Notes under the pieces: model-generated
The model's input: only the letters and a program-made list of their open reading frames with translations
Databases searched by the model: none
What the model was told of the DNA's origin: nothing
Shown: positions 51,511 through 59,700 of the stretch, piece by piece
Position numbering within the stretch: the stretch's first letter is position 1
Layout of the letters: each line of letters begins with the position of its first letter
Translations under genes and position numbers: made by a program
Source of the DNA: an uncultured Oscillospiraceae bacterium
Lineage (GTDB): Bacteria > Bacillota > Clostridia > Oscillospirales > Oscillospiraceae
Length of the DNA stretch: 64,000 nucleotides
NCBI GenBank assembly: GCA_934589155.1
Contig: CAKTNP010000008.1
Coordinates: forward strand, 1 to 64,000
Direction: 5' to 3'

Positions 51511-51545
51511 AAAGGACCCTGCCGCGCAGTGCGGCAGGGTCCTTT
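51511..51545. terminator. Bidirectional terminator between brnQ and asparaginase gene
   Basis: AAAGGACCCTGCCGC/GCGGCAGGGTCCTTT hairpin. Confidence 0.9.
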
Positions 51546-51546
51546 G

Positions 51547-52545
51547 TCAATTCAATTCCTCCTCCGGCGGCAGGATGTCGTGGCACACCGGCGTGTAAAA
51601 CAGCCGCCGACGCTCCACCGGATCTTGCGTCCGTGCTAAGATCCACATAAGCTTTGTAAAGCAGGCCTCCGGCGTCATATCAAAAGCCTCCAGCACGCCC
51701 ATGGCCCGCAGGTCACTGCCCACGTGATACACAGACAGGTCCGTGCCCTCGCTCTGGACCTGGGTGGTCATGGCAATGAGCTTTCCCGCCCGGGCCGCCT
51801 GGGCCACCGCCCCGTGGAATTTGGGGTCATAGTCCGGCAGTCCTCCCACACCGAAGGCCTCGATGACCACGGCGTGGTATCGATCCAGCATGAACCGCAG
51901 CAGGGCCGTATCCGTCCCCGGCGTCAGCTTGAGCAGTCCCACCGAGGGGTCCAGGTCCTCATAAAACCGGATGCCTTCCATGTCAGGGGTGAAATAGGAC
52001 ACAACCCGACCGTTCTGCACTGTGGCCAGGGGCGGATAATTGGGGCTGGAGAAGGCAGAGAAGCTCTTGGACTTGGTTTTCCGCACCCGGCTGCCCAGCA
52101 GCACCCGACCGCCGAACACCACCAGGACCCCGGGTAGCCCCGCCACGGCACAGCGGAAGCTGTCCGTCAGGTTCTGTTTGGAGTCCGTGGACTCGAAGCC
52201 AATGGGCTTCTGGGCCCCGGTGAGGATCACAGGCTTGGGACTGTTCTGGATCAGATAAGACAGGGCCGCCGCCGTATAGGCCAGGGTGTCCGTGCCGTGG
52301 GCCACCACAAAGCCGTCATAGCTGTCGAAATTCCGGATGATCTCCCCGGCCAGGATCCGCCAGTGCTCCGGGGTGATGTTGGTGCTGTCCACCGTAAATA
52401 GCTGCACGGCATCCACGTCGCAGAGCCTTGACACCTCCGGCACATGCTGCAAAAGCTGCTGGGCGCTGAGGGCCGGGGACAGCGCCCCGCCGGATAGCTC
52501 CGAGGCAATGGTTCCTCCGGTGCCCAGGAATAAAATTCTCTTCAT
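51547..52545 (-). CDS. ansA: L-asparaginase, cytoplasmic type I
   Basis: 332-residue asparaginase, hydrolysing Asn to Asp and ammonia. Catalytic triads are visible: Thr in LGTGGTIAS (residues 6-14), and the Thr-Asp pair in VVAHGTDTLAYTAAAL; VDSTNITPEHW and LTGAQKPI are also diagnostic. No signal peptide, so cytoplasmic. ATG at 52545 has AAGGGGAAG upstream; the longer frame adds an unconserved basic extension. Confidence 0.93.
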   Translation of the reverse strand: MKRILFLGTGGTIASELSGGALSPALSAQQLLQHVPEVSRLCDVDAVQLFTVDSTNITPEHWRILAGEIIRNFDSYDGFVVAHGTDTLAYTAAALSYLIQNSPKPVILTGAQKPIGFESTDSKQNLTDSFRCAVAGLPGVLVVFGGRVLLGSRVRKTKSKSFSAFSSPNYPPLATVQNGRVVSYFTPDMEGIRFYEDLDPSVGLLKLTPGTDTALLRFMLDRYHAVVIEAFGVGGLPDYDPKFHGAVAQAARAGKLIAMTTQVQSEGTDLSVYHVGSDLRAMGVLEAFDMTPEACFTKLMWILARTQDPVERRRLFYTPVCHDILPPEEELN

Positions 52546-52657
52546 TTGCTTCCCCTTTCTGGTCCGGATCCCGGCCCCGCCGCGGCGGGCCGCATCTCTC
52601 AACTTTTCCGGTTTCTTCCCTATTCTATCATAGGTGCCCAGCCTGTCAACCGGGATC

Positions 52658-53455
52658 CTATCCGGCGTACAGGGCCCGGATCAGGGCGCTGAAAGCCCGG
52701 ACTGGCAGGATCCTTGCCAGGATGGTATAGAATTTGTAATCCAGGCGAATGGCATACAGGGGTTTCACGTTTTTCCGCAGGGCGATCTTGGCGACGTAGC
52801 CTCCCGCCGCCTCCGGGGCCATGCCCGTAAGCTCGTCCTTTTCCATTTTGGCAACGGAACGGGAGATCCGTCCGCCGTAGACCTCGTCGCCCCGGACCTG
52901 CTTCTGCCGGGCGGCGGTAAAGCCCGTGTGGATGTCCCCGGGCATGACGGCGCAAACGGAAATGCCGAAGGGCCGGACCTCATTGCCCAGAGCCATGGTA
53001 TAGGAGTTAATGGCCGCCTTGGAGGCGGAATAGAAGGTCTGGAACGGAATGGGCACCACCGCCGCCACGGAGCTCAGATTCACGATCCGGCCCCGTCCCG
53101 CCTTCCGCATATGGGGCAGGACCACATGGCAGGTGTTCACCATGCCGAAGAAGTTCACCTCAAGCTGCCGCTTGGCCTCCTCCGGCTCCGTAAACTCCAC
53201 GGCCCCGGAAATGCCGAAGCCCGCGTTGTTCACAAGAATATCGATCCTCCCCTGCTCGGCAAGGACCTGCTCCACCGCCTTCCGGATGGAGCCCTCGTCG
53301 GTCACGTCTCCCGTCAGATGGGTGATCCCCGGGTGCTCCGCCGGTTTCCGGCTGATCTCATAGACCCGGCAGCCCGCCTCCGCCAGGGCCTTCGCCGTGG
53401 CAAGGCCAATTCCGGAGCTGCCTCCGGTCAGCAATACGACCTGATTCAAGCTCAT
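52658..53455 (-). CDS. Short-chain dehydrogenase/reductase
   Basis: 265-residue classical SDR. Cofactor motif TGGSSGIGLA (residues 10-19), NNAG at about 92, catalytic Ser in IVNLSSVAA, and YSASK (Tyr/Lys). VMPGDIHTGFTAARQ follows. A positively charged SRK after the second strand suggests NADPH preference. A hydrophobic C-terminus (YTILARILPVRAFSALIRAL) may touch the membrane. The substrate is unknown. It is a single-gene unit. Confidence 0.92.
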   Translation of the reverse strand: MSLNQVVLLTGGSSGIGLATAKALAEAGCRVYEISRKPAEHPGITHLTGDVTDEGSIRKAVEQVLAEQGRIDILVNNAGFGISGAVEFTEPEEAKRQLEVNFFGMVNTCHVVLPHMRKAGRGRIVNLSSVAAVVPIPFQTFYSASKAAINSYTMALGNEVRPFGISVCAVMPGDIHTGFTAARQKQVRGDEVYGGRISRSVAKMEKDELTGMAPEAAGGYVAKIALRKNVKPLYAIRLDYKFYTILARILPVRAFSALIRALYAG

Positions 53456-53516
53456 TCCCGCTTTCCCGCCCTTATGGGCGCTTTTTCCCTATCCTACCAC
53501 TTGCAAGGGCAAAAGT

Positions 53517-53541
53517 AAAGCCCGGCGGGTTCCCGCCGGGC
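53517..53541. terminator. Terminator hairpin, copy 2 (distal to the DUF308 gene)
   Basis: AAAGCCCGGCGGG...CCCGCCGGGC; 24 of 25 bases match 53735-53759 on the other side of the repeat element. On the minus strand it retains the TTTACTTTT flank. Confidence 0.8.
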
Positions 53542-53552
53542 GCAATCTTCAA

Positions 53553-53731
53553 AAGCCTCGCAGAGTTTGCCGCCCGCAGGCGGCAAACTGATCGAATCAT
53601 TTTCTCTCGCGACATGTGCGTGAGAGAAAATACCGCTCAGTCTGCCAGTGTGGAATCTGTGCACCATAGGCGCACAGATTATGCGTGCAGCAGACTGCAA
53701 GTCTCTTGTCGAAAAACCTGTTTTTTCGACA
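53553..53731 (+). repeat. Structured intergenic repeat element, copy B
   Basis: 179-bp copy of the element at 24990-25175, in the opposite window orientation. It keeps AAGCCTCGCAGAGTT, GCCGCCCGCAGGCG, ATACCGCTCAG, AGTGTG, TGCGTGC, CTGCAA and TTGTCGAAAA. Its stems are nearly perfect: TTTGCCGCC/GGCGGCAAA; a 13-bp hairpin around ACATGTG; CAGTCTGC/GCAGACTG enclosing AATCTGTG/CACAGATT; and a terminal TGTCGAAAAA hairpin. Stems differ from copy A by paired changes. It is again flanked by two copies of the local terminator. Confidence 0.8.
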
Positions 53732-53734
53732 GCC

Positions 53735-53762
53735 AAAGCCCGGCGGTTTCCCGCCGGGCTTT
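53735..53762. terminator. Terminator hairpin, copy 1 (proximal to the DUF308 gene)
   Basis: AAAGCCCGGCGG...CCGCCGGGCTTT, 8 bp after the DUF308 gene stop on the minus strand. Confidence 0.85.
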
Positions 53763-53769
53763 GTATTCT

Positions 53770-54306
53770 TTATTGCCGGAAGGCCCACAGGGCGTCCGCT
53801 ACACAATCCGCCCCCAACAACAGCAGATAGGCTCCGATAACGGCGTTCATGGACAGCATGGACAGCCGAGGCGACATCAGCATGAGGCAGCCCAGGACCA
53901 GCCCCAGAATATTGACCACCATTACGAAATAATAGTAGCCCCGTTCGGCCCACAGCCGCAGAAAATCCAAATGGGACAGCCGGGAAATGCAGTGGGCAAT
54001 GAACCACAGGGGAAACAGCAGGGTCAGCGCCCAGCGGCCCGCGCCGGGATAGACCAACAGCATAAAGCCCGTCATAACGCTGAGGATCCCGGAAACCAGT
54101 GACACGGTGGGGCCGAAGCCGATATGCCGCTCCATGCGGCAGTAGAACACGATGTCCACAATGCCCGTAATAATGGCCGCCAGACCATACAGCACCACCA
54201 GACCGGTCAAAAATGTGACGGGCTTTGCGAAACTCACCGCGCTCAGTGCGATCAGCAGCACCCCCAGGATCAGATTCACCCATCCATATGCGGAACGGAA
54301 TTTCAT
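53770..54306 (-). CDS. HdeD/DUF308-like membrane protein
   Basis: 178-residue membrane protein with six hydrophobic segments arranged as three repeated helical hairpins, as in HdeD/DUF308 proteins: GWVNLILGVLLIALSAVSFA, FLTGLVVLYGLAAIITGIVD, SLVSGILSVMTGFMLLVYPG and others. The start overlaps the ftsH stop (ATGA), so it is co-translated with ftsH. HdeD proteins are linked to acid stress in enterobacteria; a role here, perhaps with FtsH at the membrane, is speculation. Confidence 0.82.
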   Translation of the reverse strand: MKFRSAYGWVNLILGVLLIALSAVSFAKPVTFLTGLVVLYGLAAIITGIVDIVFYCRMERHIGFGPTVSLVSGILSVMTGFMLLVYPGAGRWALTLLFPLWFIAHCISRLSHLDFLRLWAERGYYYFVMVVNILGLVLGCLMLMSPRLSMLSMNAVIGAYLLLLGADCVADALWAFRQ

Positions 54307-56129
54307 TTTGTCTGCGCCTCCGATTTCTTTACGATCTCCATGAACTCTTCGCCGGTGATGGTCTCCTTTTCGTACAAGTACCGGGCCAGCTCGTCCAGCA
54401 GGCCCCGGTTCTCGGTAAGGATGCTCCGGGCCTTTGCGTGCTGCTCCTTCACCAGCTCCACCACCATCCGGTCAATGTCCTTCTGGGTCTCGGCAGAGCA
54501 GGCCAGGCTGGCGTCGCCGCCCAGATACTGGTTGGTCACCGTTTCCAGGGCCACCATGTCAAAGTCCCGGCTCATGCCGTATTGAGTGACCATGGCCCGG
54601 GCCACCTTGGTGGCCTGCTCGATGTCGTTGGAGGCGCCGGTGGTGATCTCATTGAACGCCACTTCCTCCGCTGCCCGGCCACCGGTCAGGGTGCAGATCC
54701 GGTTCTCCAGTTCTTCCTTGGTCATAAGGTACTTGTCCCCCTGCTCCACCTGCATGGTGTAGCCCAGGGCGCCGGAGGTCCGGGGAATGATGGTAATCTT
54801 CTGCACCGGTGCCGAATGACTCTGCATGGCGGCCACCAGTGCGTGGCCGATCTCGTGATAAGCCACAACCTTCTTTTCCTTGTCAGACAGAATGGCGTTT
54901 TTCTTCTGGTAGCCCGCAATGACCACCTCCACGCTTTCCTCCAGATCCGCCTCGGTGACGATGACCCGGCCGTTCCGCACGGCCCGCAGAGCGCCCTCAT
55001 TGATGATATTGGCCAGCTCCGCGCCGGAGGCGCCGGAGGCCATTCGGGCAATGGTGTGGAAATTCACATCCTCCCCGGTCTTGATCTTTCTGGCGTGGAC
55101 CTTCAAAATGGCCTCCCGGCCCTTCAGGTCCGGCAGCTCCACCGGCACCCGGCGGTCAAACCGGCCCGGCCGGGTCAGAGCCGGATCCAGGGACTCCGGC
55201 CGGTTGGTGGCGGCCAGAATGATAACGCCGGTGTTGCCCTCAAATCCGTCCATTTCCGTCAGCAGCTGGTTCAGAGTCTGCTCCCGCTCGTCGTTGCCTC
55301 CCATCTGGCCGTCCCGCTTCTTGCCGATGGCGTCGATCTCGTCGATAAAGACGATGCAGGGGGCCTTCTCCTTGGCCTGCTTGAACAGGTCCCGGACCTT
55401 GGAGGCGCCCATGCCCACGAACATCTCCACAAATTCCGAGCCGGACATGGAGAAGAAGGGCACATTCGCTTCACCGGCCACCGCCTTGGCCAGCATAGTC
55501 TTGCCGGTACCCGGAGGTCCCACCAACAAAAGGCCTTTGGGCATGGAGGCTCCGGCCTCCGTGTATTTCTGGGGATTGTGGAGGTAGTCCACGATCTCCT
55601 TCAGATTGTCCTTTGCCTCGTCCTCCCCGGCCACATCGTCAAAGTGGATACCTTCCGTGGACTGCACATAGACCCGCGCATTGCTCTTGCCCATGCCGAA
55701 GGACATGGAATTCTTACCGCCCAGCTGCTGCTCCAGCTTCCGGGCCATATACTGGCCCAGGCCGATGAAGATCAGAAGGGGCAGCACTCCAGTGAGCAGA
55801 GCACTCAACCACGGGGAAGTGCTGGTGTCCACCTTGGAAAACTCCGCGCCGGATTCATAGAGCCGCTGGGTCAGATTGGGGTCGTTCATGGCCGTGGTCT
55901 CATAGACCTGCTTACCGTCCTTGCCGGTAAACAGGATCCGATCGTCCTCCACCTCCACCTGGCCGATCTCCTTGTTCTCGGTCATGGTCATAAAGGTGCC
56001 GTAGTCCACCTTCTGGACCTCCGCCCGGCTGATCAGTGGGCTTACGATCAGGTTGAACAGGATCACCACCAACAGGACGATGCCATAATAGTACAGCAGC
56101 GGCTTCTTGGGGCTTTTCACTTCTTTCAT
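54303..56129 (-). CDS. ftsH: ATP-dependent zinc metalloprotease FtsH
   Basis: 608-residue membrane-anchored AAA protease for membrane-protein quality control. Two N-terminal membrane segments ([16 protein letters not shown] and [20 protein letters not shown]) flank an extracytoplasmic domain. AAA motor: Walker A GPPGTGKT, Walker [15 protein letters not shown], arginine-finger region [14 protein letters not shown]. Protease: HEIGH with later Asp in the TGGRAAEEV region. I start at ATG 56129 (7 nt after GGAGG) rather than the ATG at 56135, which touches the ribosome site. It is followed by the overlapping DUF308 gene. Confidence 0.97.
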   Translation of the reverse strand: MKEVKSPKKPLLYYYGIVLLVVILFNLIVSPLISRAEVQKVDYGTFMTMTENKEIGQVEVEDDRILFTGKDGKQVYETTAMNDPNLTQRLYESGAEFSKVDTSTSPWLSALLTGVLPLLIFIGLGQYMARKLEQQLGGKNSMSFGMGKSNARVYVQSTEGIHFDDVAGEDEAKDNLKEIVDYLHNPQKYTEAGASMPKGLLLVGPPGTGKTMLAKAVAGEANVPFFSMSGSEFVEMFVGMGASKVRDLFKQAKEKAPCIVFIDEIDAIGKKRDGQMGGNDEREQTLNQLLTEMDGFEGNTGVIILAATNRPESLDPALTRPGRFDRRVPVELPDLKGREAILKVHARKIKTGEDVNFHTIARMASGASGAELANIINEGALRAVRNGRVIVTEADLEESVEVVIAGYQKKNAILSDKEKKVVAYHEIGHALVAAMQSHSAPVQKITIIPRTSGALGYTMQVEQGDKYLMTKEELENRICTLTGGRAAEEVAFNEITTGASNDIEQATKVARAMVTQYGMSRDFDMVALETVTNQYLGGDASLACSAETQKDIDRMVVELVKEQHAKARSILTENRGLLDELARYLYEKETITGEEFMEIVKKSEAQTK

Positions 56130-56232
56130 ATACATTCCTCCAAATGCCGGAAGTTTTTGTGCACTTTATTATTGTATCCCGTTTTTCTCCGGGGGACCAT
56201 CCACAGATTCCGATTTCTGTCCCTATTTTTGA

Positions 56233-56262
56233 CAAAAAACAGGCCGTCTTTCGACGGCCCGT
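56233..56262 (-). terminator. Terminator after the DUF2325 gene
   Basis: GGCCGTC-TTTC-GACGGCC stem (56242-56259) followed on the minus strand by TGTTTTTTGTC. Confidence 0.85.
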
Positions 56263-56275
56263 CTATGATATTCTG

Positions 56276-56569
56276 TCAGGCTTTCTTCTGCCCCGCATAC
56301 TTTTCCAGGATGCCCCGGAGTGCGGACAGGGAGCTGGTGTGACACCGCTCCACAATGGTGTTCTGACCCTTAATCTCGTTCAGGGCGCCATAGACCATTT
56401 TGTGGGACATGGTACTGGTAAAAAAGATCATAAGATCCGGATTCCCCAGCTTTTTCTTCAGGCCTCCGGAGGGCTTGGTGAACACCCTGCTCTGGCACTG
56501 ATAGGCCTGGCACAGTTCCTTATAGCGGCGCTCCATACATTCGTTCCCGCCTAAAATTACAACACTCAT
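56276..56569 (-). CDS. DUF2325 domain protein
   Basis: 97-residue cytoplasmic protein of the DUF2325 family: MSVVILGGNECMERRYKELC at the start, then DLMIFFTSTMSHKMVYGALN and VERCHTSSLSALRGIL. Three Cys and conserved His/Ser residues are typical of the family, whose function is unknown. It has its own promoter, a 100-nt structured leader and a terminator. Confidence 0.88.
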   Translation of the reverse strand: MSVVILGGNECMERRYKELCQAYQCQSRVFTKPSGGLKKKLGNPDLMIFFTSTMSHKMVYGALNEIKGQNTIVERCHTSSLSALRGILEKYAGQKKA

Positions 56570-56579
56570 GCGTCATCTC

Positions 56580-56675
56580 CTTATCTTGTTCTTGTTTTGT
56601 GGTTAGTTTCATCTAACCGTCTTGTTGTAAAAACGCCGCTCCTGCGGCAGCCGTTTACAAGAGTTCTCTCTTGTT
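56580..56675 (-). promoter_or_regulatory. Structured leader of the DUF2325 gene
   Basis: The leader between promoter and start carries three successive small hairpins on the minus strand: ACAAGAG-AGAA-CTCTTGT, GCTGCCGC...GCGGC, and GGTTAG-ATGAAA-CTAACC, then a purine-rich run before GGAG. No known class recognised. Confidence 0.35.
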
Positions 56676-56681
56676 TTTCGC

Positions 56682-56710
56682 ATTATAACACAGCCTCTTT
56701 CAGAAAGCAA
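56682..56710 (-). promoter_or_regulatory. Promoter of the DUF2325 gene
   Basis: TTGCTT (56705-56710), 17-bp spacer, TATAAT (56682-56687), minus strand. Confidence 0.75.
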
Positions 56711-56751
56711 GGAATTTTTCCCTCCCCCCTTTCTTTTCGCCTTAGCCCAGT

Positions 56752-56787
56752 AAAAAAGGGAAGCGTCCAAAGACGCTCCCCTTTTTT
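56752..56787 (-). terminator. Terminator after the subtilase gene
   Basis: GGGGAGCGTC-TTTG-GACGCTTCCC stem with flanking A and T runs (56752-56787); 11 bp past the stop codon. Confidence 0.9.
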
Positions 56788-56798
56788 ATAAGATTTCA

Positions 56799-59700
56799 TT
56801 AGGCTTCTGCGCCGATGTTCTGCTGGTACCGCATGAGGATGGCGGCGACCTGCGCACGGGTGGCGGAGTTCTGGGGCTGCAGATAGATCTGACCGGCCAC
56901 CAGGCTACCGCTGACCAGACCGTTCTCCACGGCCCAGGTCATAGCCTCCTCGGCGTAGGCGGAAACGCTGTCCCCATCGGGGTACTGGCTTAGACCGCCC
57001 TTCACGGACATGTCCTGGCCCTTGAGCTTGGCGTAGCGATAGAGGATCGCGGCCATCTGCTCTCTGGTGATCTGAGCATTGGGAGAGAAGGCGGTGGCAG
57101 AGGTACCGGCCACGACGCCGTTCTCCTTGGCCCAGGCCACAGCCTCGGCATAGTACTGGTCCGCAGACACATCCTTAAATCCGGCAGCAGTCTTGGCCTG
57201 GGGTTTGCCCTCCATTCTCCACAGCACCGTCACCAGCATGCCGCGGGTCATGGAGCTGTTGGGCGAGAAGGTGGTATCGGAGGTACCTGCAAACAGGCCG
57301 TTCACCACGGCGTAATCCACGGCGCTGTGATACCACTGGGTGGCGCTCACGTCGGTGAACTTCCGGCTGGGGCAGGAGGCGCCGCCGCTGCAGCCGCTTT
57401 CCTTCCAGCTGGCGGTCAGGGTGCTGTCGCCGGCCAGGGTGTAGACGGTGTCGGCGGTGACCCGCTTGCCGTTGGCGTCCAGCCAGCCCTGGAAGGTGTA
57501 GCCCTTCCGGCTGGGCACGGGCAGGGTGCCCACGGGGGAATCATAGGTCACGGTGATCCGATCCTGGCTCAGATCGGCGCCGTTGGCCAGCAGGGTCACG
57601 GTGTAGGTATTGGCCTTCCACTGGGCGGTGTAGACGGCATCCCCGGTGACCACTGCGGCCACGGAGGGATCCCAGCCCTGGAAGGTATAGCCGGTGCGTG
57701 CCGGCGTTCCGTCAAAGGCCGGGGTGAAGGCGCCGGTCTCCACCTGGCTGACCTGATCCGCAAAGGCCTTGCCGTTTGCGCCGTCCCGATAGGTCACGGT
57801 GCTGGTGCCGGTCACGGTCACGGAGAAATAATTGTACACGGAGGCGTTGCTCTTGACCTGGACCTTCACCACGGTGTAGCCGGGCTTCAAGGCGGTCAGA
57901 GTGCCGTTCTCCACGGAAACGATGCTGGGATCAAAGACGGTGTAGGTCAGGTCCTTATCCTTCTCCAGAGAGGGCTCGGGGCTCAGTGTCACCACGGGGG
58001 TCAAGGTCTCACCCTGGAGCATGGTCACGCTGTTGGCGTCCAGCTTCAGGCTCTCAGCAGTGACGGGCTGGCAGATCACCACATAGTTCACGGCGTATTT
58101 GCCGTCCTTGCTCCTGGCAGTGATATAGGACACGCCGGGCTCGTCCATGGTAAAGTGGGCGCCGTTGACGGTCTCATAGCTGTCGCTGGGGGTGAACTTC
58201 TCCTCGGGGGTCAGGGTGCCCTTGCCCTCAGTGAGGATCCAGTCAAAGGGACCGTAAACCCCGTCAGGCGTCGCATAGGTGCTGCCGCTGAGGCTGCCAG
58301 CAGGCTCGCCCTCGGTGGCCACGCCGTCGGCCCGGATCACCAGGGTATCGGTAGTGGAGTAAGGTGCGCTGGGGATAGAGATTTCGCCGGTCTCAGGATC
58401 GTAGGAGAAGTAGGTGTACCACTGGGAGTTCTTCTTCTCGTTCTCATAGGGGCCGGAGGAATACTCGCTGCGGAAGAACACCCGGATGCTCTCGGGGAGC
58501 TTATAGCCCTCCTTGTTCACGATTTTGCCGGTCCAGCTTCCGCCGGCTGTGCAATAAGTGGGGCCGTCCAGCACCAGCCCCTCGGCCTCGGTAGTGGGCA
58601 TGTTGCTGTAAGAATCGTAATCTTTACCGGTGTACAGAGCCACGTTGACAAACTGATGCTCGGACTTGTTGTTATACTGGGCAATCAGGTCCACGGTCTC
58701 GCCGGGGTTCACATAGACGGTCTGGTTCTCGTAGTCCTTGGGCACGATGTCCTCCTGGTTGGACTTTTCGTAAAGCTCCTGCCAGTCGAACTCCAGGGTC
58801 CGTGTAATGCCGTCGATGGTCACGGAGAAGGTGCCCTTTCCGGCCTTCTTGGGCTCGCCCACGGTGGGAATGCCAATGTTGAAGGAGTAGCCATCCTCGC
58901 CGACCTCGCAGCTCAAAAGGCTGTCCAGCTCAGGATCCTCTGCGGAAATGTCATAGGTCTTTTCGGCGTTGGTCAGATCCACGTCGCCGGGCTGAATGTC
59001 CGTGATCCGAACCTCCAGCTGGCCGCCGGGCTTCAGTCCGCTGAAGTGGTCGATGGAGAGCCTGAAGTCCTCCAGCTTCTCCACTCTTTCCTCCACGGCC
59101 ACCACGCAGACGGCGGAAGCCTTGCCGTTGGACACGGTGATCAGCGTCTGGCCGGGAGCCACGGCGGTGATGTTGCCCTCCTCGTCCACGGTGGCGATCT
59201 CGGGATTGCTGGAAACACGGGTCAGGGTGCCCTGCTCGTCGGTGTTGTTGTTGACACCCAGGTAAGCCTGCTCACCGGGGTACAGGAGGAAGCTCTGGCT
59301 GGTCAGCTGGATGCCCTCGTCGGTGTTGTCCACCATGACACCATAGACCCGCTCGTTGGCGCCGTAGTCGCCGCCGTAAACATAGATGATGCCGGTCCAT
59401 TCCTTGCTGCCGGTGTAGGCGTCCTTGTCCACCCGAGCCTCAAAGCTCCGCTCCCCTACCGCGGCGTCATACACGTTGTCCACGTAGAAGGGGTGATCGA
59501 AATCCACGGTCTTGGTGCTGGTGCCTGAATAGGCGTTCCGCTCGATCACCACGGGGTAGATCTGCACGGTGGCAATGGCCGCATCGTCGGTGAAGGTACC
59601 GGAAATGTAGGTCTTACCGTCCTCCTGCCGCAGGGTGGCGGCGCTGTCCACCAGATAGGGCGCCACGGTATCCACGGTCACGTTGAAGGAATAGGTATCG

